Origin: an uncultured Bacteroidales bacterium
GTDB taxonomy: Bacteria; Bacteroidota; Bacteroidia; Bacteroidales; UBA932
DNA: 64,000 nt
NCBI GenBank assembly: GCA_949289565.1
Contig: CASEOO010000028.1
Location: 62,001 to 126,000 of the forward strand
Reading direction: 5' to 3'
Numbering within the stretch: the stretch's first letter is position 1; every line of letters begins with the position of its first letter. The translations under genes and the position numbers were made by a program. This document shows positions 54,475 to 62,565 of this stretch, piece by piece. The notes under the pieces were generated by a model. It saw only the letters and a program-made list of their open reading frames with translations, did no database searches and had not been told where the DNA came from.

Positions 54475-55464
54475 ATGAGAAAGAATATCATTTACATATT
54501 GGCGGCAATGCCGCTTATGGCCGGTTGTCTGATGGAATATCCTGAGATGACCGCGGACGGGGAGCTCGGAATCGATCCTACTTCGGTGACTGTCAATCTG
54601 GAGATATCGGCAGACTTGAAACTCGGAGAGGAAATTCCTGACTATTCGGATGAAGATGAAATCTGGATGCATAGAATCACTGTGGCTGCATATGATGCCG
54701 GGACGCGTCTTCTTGAAAAGAAAGAGACCGTCTATGAAGAACTGTCCCCGGACGGAGAATTAAGCGTGGATCTGGACTTGAAGCTTCATGCCAAGGAATA
54801 CCGCATAGTGGTCTGGGCTGATCTGGAGAGTGAAGGCGAGAGCGGGGCTTATTATGGTATCGGGGACTTGACGAGCATACTCTATGCTGAAAACAACTAC
54901 CGCGGGCAGACTATGTACAAGGATGCCCTTTACGCTTCCATACAGTGCGACCTGTCGAAGTACAGTGAGGAGTGGGGCGCAGAAGAGACTGTATCTGCCG
55001 TGCTTTCCCGGCCTATGGGAGTCTATGAACTGGTGGCCAATGACGTGCAGAGATTCCTCTCGAAACTTGAATCAGGGGAGGTGTCAGGCGAGACGTTCAC
55101 GGCGAGAGTGAACTATGACGGCTTTCTTCCTGCAGGTTTCAATGCCTATGACGGCATCACGAAGCATGCTTTCCGCTACCTGACATTCAGACGCACAGTC
55201 CGTGTCCCTGACAGCGGTGCGGAGGAGTTGTCCCTGGTTTTTGACTATGTGTTCATGGACGATGAGGAAGATACTGTACCTCTCACTCTGGATATTCTGG
55301 ATGAAAAAGGGAGTGTCATCGCCAGCACCTCTCTTAATGTCGCATGCCGGAAGAACGGAAAGACTGTCATCAGACGGCCTTTCTTGACCAGCATGCCTGG
55401 GGATGGAGTAGGCATCGACACCGGTTTCGAGGAAAGTGAAGATATCGACCTAGGCATCATATAA
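54475..55464 (+). CDS. DUF6562/FimB-Mfa2-like surface lipoprotein
   Basis: 329 residues. Lipoprotein signal with Cys18 (LMAGC). The domain shows the fimbrillin-related pattern: HRITVAAYDAGTRLLEKKE near 63, RIVVWADLESEGESGAYYG near 110, and a later strand-rich half (FRYLTFRRTVRVPD near 232). The VVWAD...YY...DL pattern recurs in the next gene product (FWADY...YY...DL), so the two are related. The C-terminal tail is acidic (EESEDIDLGII). Likely a surface-exposed adhesion or glycan-binding subunit; assigned by pattern only. Confidence 0.62.
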   Translation: MRKNIIYILAAMPLMAGCLMEYPEMTADGELGIDPTSVTVNLEISADLKLGEEIPDYSDEDEIWMHRITVAAYDAGTRLLEKKETVYEELSPDGELSVDLDLKLHAKEYRIVVWADLESEGESGAYYGIGDLTSILYAENNYRGQTMYKDALYASIQCDLSKYSEEWGAEETVSAVLSRPMGVYELVANDVQRFLSKLESGEVSGETFTARVNYDGFLPAGFNAYDGITKHAFRYLTFRRTVRVPDSGAEELSLVFDYVFMDDEEDTVPLTLDILDEKGSVIASTSLNVACRKNGKTVIRRPFLTSMPGDGVGIDTGFEESEDIDLGII

Positions 55465-55479
55465 ATGATATGCGGAAAT

Positions 55480-55507
55480 TTTCCATGATAGAAAAATGGC
55501 ATGGAAA
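55480..55507 (+). other. Hairpin in the gap between the two DUF6562-like genes
   Basis: TTTCCATG (55480-55487) and CATGGAAA (55500-55507) form an 8-bp stem. The 107-base gap also holds a single TTCAACAG at 55525-55532, as in the locus operators, but no second repeat 21 bases on and no -7 box. Confidence 0.4.
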
Positions 55508-55571
55508 GAATCCGGATGAAATTATTCAACAGCAAGTTTAATCAATCGAAGACAATAACCAATAACGTATT

Positions 55572-57134
55572 ATGAAAAAGATTTTAATCTGGACATTGGC
55601 GGCCATGGGCCTGATGATGTCCGCATCATGCAGTGAAGAGAATATCGCTCCGGAAACTGTGCCGGGCCCGGTGACTATCACAGCTTCTGTGCCGGAACTT
55701 TCTACCAAGACAGTCCCTGAAGCGCCAGAGGGTCATCAGCTCAGATGCATCCTGGTGGTGGACTATCCTGAAGCCGCTGATGCACGCTACGAGCAGCTCG
55801 CAGAAGGCACGGACAATTTTTCTTTCACTTTCACTCCGCAGGAAGCAGGCTATACCTGCCTGTTCTGGGCCGACTACATTGCTTCGGATGCGGCCGTGTC
55901 CGACGGAAAGTATGCTGACAAATATTACAATACATCTGACCTGCACAGCATCGGTTATGTGCAAACTGTACTTTCTGACGGAAGCCTGTTCAACAACGAA
56001 GCCTGCGATGCTTTTTCCGGGACTTTGCCAGAGGGAAAGACTGCTGTCACCCTTTACCGCCCATTTGCCAAATTGACATTCAAGGACAGGGAGGACGGCG
56101 CTATCACGGCATCTGCCATAACCGTAAATTACACTGCTGTACCGTCAGGATTCGATGTGCTGACAAATACCGCTTCAGGGACAGCATCCATATCCGAAAC
56201 CGGTGCCGCTCCGGCAAATGCAGCCGAAGGAGTGTGGTTCTACAACTACATTTTCGCTCCTGTGGACGCACAGGCTCTTCCTGGCGACATTACACTGACA
56301 GTCGATGGCGGCGAGGCCAAGACTATACCGGCATCACAGATTCCTCTTGACGCGAACCACGATACAGGGCTTGCATTCACTGTCGGAGAGGAGACCACCA
56401 TCACTGTGGATGTAGAAGACGGCATGGGTGTGGAGCGTCCTGTAGACCCTGAAGTCGGCGACTTCTTCTACTCTGACGCCACATATTCCACGACTCTCGA
56501 TGCTTCGAAGACTGTCGTAGGAGTCGTTTTCGCTGTGGCTGACGCCAATGGAGCCGCTTCCGCAGATGCTGTTGCCAATTATCCTGAAACCACACTTTCA
56601 GAAATCCGCGGCTGGGTGGTCGGACTGAAGGAAATATCACCTACACCGAGATTCGCGAATGCCTCTGACGGAAGTGCGGGAGTCAATATAGAAGGTATCG
56701 AAGGTGTAAATACCGATGAAGCCGATATCAAGGGCTATGAGAATACTTCCGCATGGAAAGGAAATACTCTTTCATCCAATGCAGCTTATGCCGCTTTGAA
56801 TGCTGTCGATTCATATGCAGAAACTTACAATGCTACGGTTACAGGCGCAGCCACTGGCTGGTATCTTCCTGCCATAGGGCAGCTTGATGCGCTGAGAACT
56901 GCTTACAATGCTGAAAACAGTGCAGTGAGGGCCGCTCTTGAAACGCTCTCAGGTACAGCCGATCTTTTTGCGGCTGGCACTGGCGGTTCCGCATATTACT
57001 GGTCAAGCACGGCCAAGGCAGGAGAATCCTCGAATTCAGTACGTACCATAGTTTTCGATTCTTCAGTGGAAAATTATATTGCAGACCATGCCGGCAACGC
57101 AGGCCGTCACTGCCGTCCTGTCCTCACATTCTAG
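55572..57134 (+). CDS. DUF6562-like (fimbrillin-type) lipoprotein with C-terminal lectin-like domain
   Basis: 520 residues. Lipoprotein signal with Cys near 20 (MSASC). Residues 30-285 form a fimbrillin-related DUF6562 domain (YTCLFWADYIASD near 95, YRPFAKLTFKDRED near 165). Residues 300-520 form a distinct domain with GWYLPAIGQLDALRTAYN near 433, YYWSSTAK near 476 and HCRPVLTF at the end, the pattern of Fib_succ/DUF1566 (Lcl)-type domains found in surface proteins. Together with its relative upstream and the DUF3575 gene it looks like a fimbria-type surface cassette embedded in the glycan operon. Ligand binding is inferred, not shown. Confidence 0.62.
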   Translation: MKKILIWTLAAMGLMMSASCSEENIAPETVPGPVTITASVPELSTKTVPEAPEGHQLRCILVVDYPEAADARYEQLAEGTDNFSFTFTPQEAGYTCLFWADYIASDAAVSDGKYADKYYNTSDLHSIGYVQTVLSDGSLFNNEACDAFSGTLPEGKTAVTLYRPFAKLTFKDREDGAITASAITVNYTAVPSGFDVLTNTASGTASISETGAAPANAAEGVWFYNYIFAPVDAQALPGDITLTVDGGEAKTIPASQIPLDANHDTGLAFTVGEETTITVDVEDGMGVERPVDPEVGDFFYSDATYSTTLDASKTVVGVVFAVADANGAASADAVANYPETTLSEIRGWVVGLKEISPTPRFANASDGSAGVNIEGIEGVNTDEADIKGYENTSAWKGNTLSSNAAYAALNAVDSYAETYNATVTGAATGWYLPAIGQLDALRTAYNAENSAVRAALETLSGTADLFAAGTGGSAYYWSSTAKAGESSNSVRTIVFDSSVENYIADHAGNAGRHCRPVLTF

Positions 57135-57151
57135 GATAAACATAAGAAAAA

Positions 57152-59722
57152 ATGATACGGACATTGAGATATTTGCCAGCGGCGGCCGCCGTCATTCTGG
57201 TCATTGCCGCAGTTTCCTGCGGCCAGGAAGAATTGTCTCCTGAAACCATTGGCCCGGCAGAGGCCGAGAAAGTGGAGACTCCGGAAGAATGGCACGACAA
57301 AACCCGCGTTCTGCCATATCCTAAGATGTCCAATGAACTGTATATCAATCCATCTCCTCTTATAGTGCCTGAAAATGCGGACAAGGGGAGATGGCTGCAG
57401 TTCGCACTTTCCAGAGACAGCGGTTTCCCGGAAACTTCCACCATGATGTCTGATACGCTAAGCTGGAACTTCTTCAATCCGCACAAGGCTCTGGAACCCG
57501 GCACCTGGTACTGGAAATACAGGAATATAGCGGCCGATGGTGCAGAAGATGTCTGGAGCGAGGCTATCCCGTTCGAGGTCAGCGCTTCCGTCCCTCAGTT
57601 CGTGACTCCGGATTTTGAAGCATTCTTTAAGAATCTTCCGCATGAGCATCCGAGGCTGTATTGCTGGCTAAGGCCATATATCGGCGAAGCCAGGGCAAAT
57701 CTGGAAGACCATGAAGAATACAGGATATTCATGAACAGGGTGAATATGGCCATGTCAGCGGACTATCCTGCCATCCTGTCTTCATTCAGCGAGTCAGGAA
57801 TGCAGCAGATAGACTCTTATGTGGACTATCTGTATCAGGCTGCACTCATGACTGAAGATGAAGATTATTATGACAAGCTGCATGAAATCCTGGGGCTTCT
57901 GCTTGCCAGAGGATTTTCTGATACAGAGCTCTTCAGTTCGAATTTCTGTGCCACCTACATTGCGCACGCGCATCTGTCCATATACGATATCCTGTACGGA
58001 AGGCTGGCGGATGCTGAAAAGACGGCGATAGAGAACCTGTTGATGAGATATGCCGGCACATACTTCACTTCGGCGTGCGGATACCAGGAAAATGCGATGT
58101 TCGACAACCATTTCTGGCAGAAGAATATGAGAGTCCAGTTCCAGACTGTTCTATGTCTGTGGGATAAACCGGGCTGCAGTGACGCGGCCATGCATATGCT
58201 GGAGTATTATTATGAACTCTGGACGGCACGTGCTCCTGCAGGAGGCTTCAACAGAGATGGAGCGTGGGTGAACGGCACCGGATATTTCGAAGCCAATGTC
58301 AGGACTCTGGCATATATGCCGATGATTCTTTCATACATCTCCAGATATGATTATCTGCAACATCCATGGTACAGGAATTCAGGCGAATCCCTTGCATATT
58401 CGTGGGCCCCTCATTCTGCCAGTTCCGGTTTCGGGGACAACAGCGAGGAATATGATACACCGCAGCGCCAGCGTGCCGCCTTTGCTGATTTTCTTGCACG
58501 CGAACTTGGAGATGAAATGGCTGGATGGTATGCGTCACAATGCCGGGATGAACTGCTGAAGGACACAGAGCTGCGTCTTTACAGGCTCTGCCGTTCCGGA
58601 GCTTATTCTGATGATTTCCCCTCTTCGGCTGACAAGATGAAATGGTTCAAGGATATAGGCGAGGTCGTCATGCATTCTGACCTTCAACATACTGAAAACG
58701 ACCTGGCGCTAAGCTTCCGTTCCAGTACATTCGGCTCCGGCAGCCATACCCTGGCAGACCAGAACAGCTTCAACCTGCTGTACAAGGGCGAAAGGATATA
58801 TTATCATTCAGGATATTATACTTCTTTCAGCGATGCGCATAACCTGCTTTCCTATCGCCATACCAGGGCGCACAACACTATTTTGGTTGACGGCATCGGA
58901 CAGCCGTTTTCGACTGAAGGCTACGGCATGGTCCTCAGAGCGGACGGAGGAGAGAATATAGCGTATTGCATCGGAGATGCATCCCGGGCATATTGCGGAA
59001 TCAGCGATGACCCTATGTGGGAGAAAAACTTCTTGGCGGCTGGTGTAGAACAGAGTGCGGAGAATGGTTTCGGCGAGACTCCATTGACGGGATACCGTCG
59101 GCAGATGCTCATGCTCTATCCGGATATTGTCCTGATTTATGATGAGCTGGAGGCTTCGGAGGCTGTGAGATGGGAGTGGCTTCTGCACAGCCCGGTGAAA
59201 TTCTCTGTGGATGAGGCTTCGGCGAGGTTCGTGTCGGAATTTCCTGAAAGCGGGAGTGCGGCTGTGACTGATTTCTTCTCCGTTGCAGACTTCACATTCA
59301 CTCAGACAGACCAGTTCTTTTCACCGCCTGTTCCCGAGGATCCGGAACGTTATCCTGCCCAGTGGCATCTGACGGCCAGTGCGTCCGGACTTCAGTCAGT
59401 GAGGATTCTGGCTGTGGTCAGAGTGGGGGATTCGCAGGATGACATCCCTCCAGTGGAGCGTTCCGGCGATATGCTGGCCTGCGGAAACTGGCAGATAAAA
59501 GCATCTCTCGACCCGTCCTCTCCGGAGTTTTTAGAGGTGCACAATACGCGCAATGCCGCTGTCTACAGCTATGGTTCTGATAATCTTGTGCTCGACGGCA
59601 TTGATTTCTATCGCGGATACAGAAATTCTTCCATTCTCTATGATGAACGTGAAGACGGAGAGTTCCGGGCTGTAGAGCTTGTCGACAGCTCTCCTGTTTC
59701 CACTAAGTCTGCGGCCAGATAG
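57152..59722 (+). CDS. Lyase 3: DUF4962-heparinase II/III family lipoprotein
   Basis: 856 residues. It begins with a lipoprotein signal (AAVSC, Cys near 23), unlike lyases 1 and 2, so it is probably on the outer membrane and could make the first surface cuts. DUF4962 start YPKMSNELYINPSPLIVP, then His320 in FDNHFWQ, Tyr378 in NGTGYF, His532 in GSGSHTLADQ, and RAHN. A His (YYHSGYY) replaces the usual residue near the metal site. Only 17 bases follow the preceding stop, so it belongs to the same transcript. Confidence 0.85.
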   Translation: MIRTLRYLPAAAAVILVIAAVSCGQEELSPETIGPAEAEKVETPEEWHDKTRVLPYPKMSNELYINPSPLIVPENADKGRWLQFALSRDSGFPETSTMMSDTLSWNFFNPHKALEPGTWYWKYRNIAADGAEDVWSEAIPFEVSASVPQFVTPDFEAFFKNLPHEHPRLYCWLRPYIGEARANLEDHEEYRIFMNRVNMAMSADYPAILSSFSESGMQQIDSYVDYLYQAALMTEDEDYYDKLHEILGLLLARGFSDTELFSSNFCATYIAHAHLSIYDILYGRLADAEKTAIENLLMRYAGTYFTSACGYQENAMFDNHFWQKNMRVQFQTVLCLWDKPGCSDAAMHMLEYYYELWTARAPAGGFNRDGAWVNGTGYFEANVRTLAYMPMILSYISRYDYLQHPWYRNSGESLAYSWAPHSASSGFGDNSEEYDTPQRQRAAFADFLARELGDEMAGWYASQCRDELLKDTELRLYRLCRSGAYSDDFPSSADKMKWFKDIGEVVMHSDLQHTENDLALSFRSSTFGSGSHTLADQNSFNLLYKGERIYYHSGYYTSFSDAHNLLSYRHTRAHNTILVDGIGQPFSTEGYGMVLRADGGENIAYCIGDASRAYCGISDDPMWEKNFLAAGVEQSAENGFGETPLTGYRRQMLMLYPDIVLIYDELEASEAVRWEWLLHSPVKFSVDEASARFVSEFPESGSAAVTDFFSVADFTFTQTDQFFSPPVPEDPERYPAQWHLTASASGLQSVRILAVVRVGDSQDDIPPVERSGDMLACGNWQIKASLDPSSPEFLEVHNTRNAAVYSYGSDNLVLDGIDFYRGYRNSSILYDEREDGEFRAVELVDSSPVSTKSAAR

Positions 59723-59791
59723 CGGCCGGTGTGAAAGATGGCGGAGAATGGCATGTACAATGAAAGTAAAACTATTAATAATGTTGAAATT

Positions 59792-59953
59792 ATGAAAAAT
59801 GCTAAATTGAAAGGAGATGAGTATGCATCCCCTCTGATGCAAGAACTTGAAATCAGTGTAGAATCCGGCTTTGCCGGCAGCGGCGATGAGGATTTCAATG
59901 ATGGAGGCATATCTGCTGAACGTACTGTAAAAAATAATTATCTCGGGCTTTAA
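59792..59953 (+). CDS. 53-residue acidic peptide, small surface-associated family
   Basis: Fifty-three residues from the ATG at 59792 (MKNAKLKGDEYASPLMQELEI); a Met at 59738 in frame would add unlike sequence. No signal peptide or membrane segment. The layout Y-x-x-P-x-x-x-x-L-E-I-x-V-E-x-G-F-A-G-S-G then Asp/Glu-Gly-rich stretch (GDEDFNDGG) is a recurring pattern of short Bacteroidales ORFs often placed beside outer-surface protein genes. No function is known. It starts 70 bases after lyase 3 and ends 14 bases before the beta-helix lipoprotein gene, so it is part of the operon. Confidence 0.6.
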   Translation: MKNAKLKGDEYASPLMQELEISVESGFAGSGDEDFNDGGISAERTVKNNYLGL

Positions 59954-59966
59954 TCTTCATGGTGAT

Positions 59967-62438
59967 ATGAAAAGATTTGGATATTTTGCAGTTATTGCCG
60001 CGTGTGCGGCGGCATCTGTTTCCTGCCAGGAAGAGCTGAAGACAGGGAGTGTGGGGTGTGCCGTTCCGATGATCACGAAGACTATGCTGGCGGAGGGAAG
60101 CCTCTGGACAGGTGACGCTGATACCAAAAGTACTTACGATCCTGAGGTCGGTATCACCATGACCGGGAATGAGCCTATGGATATATTTTACGGGAATCCT
60201 GCCAACGCAGAGAATGCCTCAAATACGAATCCATATATGAAACGCGTGGAAACATCTGCCACGTCCAACGGCAGTTTTTCCTATAGTTTCGGACATAATC
60301 AGATTGATGGCGCCGATGTCTACGATTATGTGGTCATCACTCCATATCTTTCGAATGCCGTCGCGGCTTTGAACGGGGCCGGCACAGCATTGCGCTTTGA
60401 GCTGTCCCCTGTGCAGATGCCTGGACAGAATTCATATGACTGCAACTATGACATCCTTTATGGGAAGGGGCAGAGTGCAGTCGCAATCGATACGGAATTG
60501 GAAGTGACAGCATTCAAGCGTATCACGGCGCCGGTGAGGTTCGAACTTTATGACCAGGGCGGCGCTCTCGGACAGGGAGAAAAAATCTATGCTGTCACGG
60601 CAACTTTCGGCAGCTCCGTATCTGATGCGGAAATAGCCGGGCGTCTGTTCCTGAATATGGCATATGATTATGAAGATTGCAAGGTAAATGATGCAGAGCC
60701 TGCCGGCAATGCAGCTACAGCGATTTACAAGGATGGTTTGGCGAAACTCGGAGATTCATATCCGGTCTGGTTCATGCTGAATCCTGCATCGCTCGAAGCC
60801 GGGGCGCCGCTGACTGTTGCAGTCACCACTGACAGAAGGACATTTGTCAAGTCTATCAATATTCCTGATGCCCTGACATTGTATACAGATTATTTCAATG
60901 TCATTCAGATGAATCTTTCAGATGCCGCCGCCGATGCTGTTCCGTCGTTGTATTTCGATTTTACTTCGGGTACTTCGGACATCATATCTTCTGGATCAGC
61001 CAGTGCCAGTGACGGAAACTCCTATTCATGGACATTCTCCGGATGCAGTGCATATACAGATGCTTCAGGGGCGTTGCCGACAGCGCTTCGCATGAATGCG
61101 TCCAGCAGTGCATCCATTATTCTGCCTGAGGTTGACGGCTGCAAAATTACTGGCATCAGATTGTATGCAAATCCTTCGAATATAGACTCAGGCACTTTCA
61201 TCGCATTGAACGATGGAGAACCGAAGAATTTCGGCAGTTATGATGCCGCCGGCGTGGCCGCTACAGGCGGAGTGCTTGAAATATCCGTACCTGAAGAAGA
61301 GCAGGGGAGTGCTTTGACATTGAAAGTTTCGGGAAGCAACGCTCTCATCAGCGGCATCGCATTGGACCTTGCGGAAGATTCCTCTTCTGAACAGCCGGAA
61401 ATTGATGAAAATGACTGGTATTCACAATATGTCAACGGGAGCGCGATTACAATCGATGGCAAGGAGTATAGTCAAGATACACATGGCGAAGCCGTATTGG
61501 TCAAAATTGAAGATTTGACGATTTCAGACCTGAATCAGGCAGGGATAATCTTTATCGACAATTCAGGGACGGCAGAACCTAAGTTTCTTACTGCAAACAG
61601 ATTCACTGCTATTGACGGTCATCCTGAAGGAAATGTCATCATAGGCCGTTACAGGGATTCCCAGCCTGAATTGAAGTTCGTGAATGGCGAGGGAGTTTCA
61701 CAGCAGCTCAGTCTTGAGCGTAGCGTTGTATTGAAAAATATCGGTATCTCTGCAGATGCTGCGTCTGTTTTCCAGAACGGAAGGGCGGAGTCTGCTGTCG
61801 GACTGACGCTTGAAGACTGTACTCTTTCTCTCAATTCAACTGTTGCGACTGCTGTCGTATTAGATAACAATGCAAGTTATTCATATGCTGACGTCGCAGT
61901 CAATAATTGTGTAATTGAAATCAATTCTGAAAATACTGAATTGCCTTCCGTATTCAAATCTTCAGGCTTCGGCCCTTTGGATTTTGCCATGACTAATTCC
62001 GTGGTCTATGCAGAAGCATCCATGAGGGCATATGTTGTCAATGTCTCCGCAGACTATTCCGATCTGAATGTTTCGATAGCCGACAATACATTCAATAATA
62101 TATACACATCGAACGGCTTGATATACGGAAATTCATTCAATTCTCTCAGCGTAAAGAACAATTTAGTGTATGATGCCCAGTCGAACAGACCTTTTGTGTA
62201 TTGCACGAAATCTTGCCAGACATCTGATATATCAGGAAATTGCCTTTATGCAAACTGGACAGCGGATCATGCTGAGTCGGTGATTGAAACTCCGGAAGAC
62301 AGCAATTTCAATTATACCGAATATCCTTTCACTTCTGAAGTGAATGCTTCCGCAGGCTATTTCCCTGTAGACCAGTCTATAATCACAAACGGAGCCGGAG
62401 CTGATTACAGCACCAAATACTGGATATCGCGGAACTGA
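59967..62438 (+). CDS. Large surface lipoprotein: fimbrillin-like N-domain and beta-helix C-domain
   Basis: 823 residues. Lipoprotein signal with Cys20 (ASVSC). Residues 40-310 resemble fimbrillin-like domains (VYDYVVITPYLSNAV near 115, FKRITAPVRFELYD near 185, YFNVIQMNLSD near 310). Residues 325-470 form a beta-sandwich with TFSGCSAYTDASG. From about 500 to 800 a right-handed beta-helix of the DUF4957/DUF5123 type runs (LKNIGISADAASVFQNG, VGLTLEDCTLSLNS, VAVNNCVIEINSE, NVSIADNTFNNIYTS). It is the last gene of the locus, where surface glycan-binding proteins are usual, and could also be a lyase-fold protein; no catalytic residues were identified. Confidence 0.72.
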   Translation: MKRFGYFAVIAACAAASVSCQEELKTGSVGCAVPMITKTMLAEGSLWTGDADTKSTYDPEVGITMTGNEPMDIFYGNPANAENASNTNPYMKRVETSATSNGSFSYSFGHNQIDGADVYDYVVITPYLSNAVAALNGAGTALRFELSPVQMPGQNSYDCNYDILYGKGQSAVAIDTELEVTAFKRITAPVRFELYDQGGALGQGEKIYAVTATFGSSVSDAEIAGRLFLNMAYDYEDCKVNDAEPAGNAATAIYKDGLAKLGDSYPVWFMLNPASLEAGAPLTVAVTTDRRTFVKSINIPDALTLYTDYFNVIQMNLSDAAADAVPSLYFDFTSGTSDIISSGSASASDGNSYSWTFSGCSAYTDASGALPTALRMNASSSASIILPEVDGCKITGIRLYANPSNIDSGTFIALNDGEPKNFGSYDAAGVAATGGVLEISVPEEEQGSALTLKVSGSNALISGIALDLAEDSSSEQPEIDENDWYSQYVNGSAITIDGKEYSQDTHGEAVLVKIEDLTISDLNQAGIIFIDNSGTAEPKFLTANRFTAIDGHPEGNVIIGRYRDSQPELKFVNGEGVSQQLSLERSVVLKNIGISADAASVFQNGRAESAVGLTLEDCTLSLNSTVATAVVLDNNASYSYADVAVNNCVIEINSENTELPSVFKSSGFGPLDFAMTNSVVYAEASMRAYVVNVSADYSDLNVSIADNTFNNIYTSNGLIYGNSFNSLSVKNNLVYDAQSNRPFVYCTKSCQTSDISGNCLYANWTADHAESVIETPEDSNFNYTEYPFTSEVNASAGYFPVDQSIITNGAGADYSTKYWISRN

Positions 62439-62497
62439 TTCCACCGTACATGAGGGTGACCAAAAGGGGACTTTTGCCCCTCCCGCACAAGAATAAA

Positions 62498-62543
62498 TTG
62501 AACCGTATATTTTCAGGTTTTTCCTCGAAAATATACGGTTCAA
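62498..62543. terminator. Bidirectional terminator between the glycan locus and ppdK
   Basis: A perfect 17-bp inverted repeat (TTGAACCGTATATTTTC at 62498-62514; GAAAATATACGGTTCAA at 62527-62543) with a T-rich loop, between convergent genes. A smaller CAAAAG-GGGA-CTTTTG hairpin lies just upstream at 62461-62476. Confidence 0.8.
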
Positions 62544-62565
62544 TAGTTAATGCACCTGTGTCAGG

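Noticed and set aside
55525-55546. Single TTCAACAG before the second DUF6562-like gene as an operator
   Set aside because: No second repeat 21 bases on and no TAnnTTTG box at the required distance.
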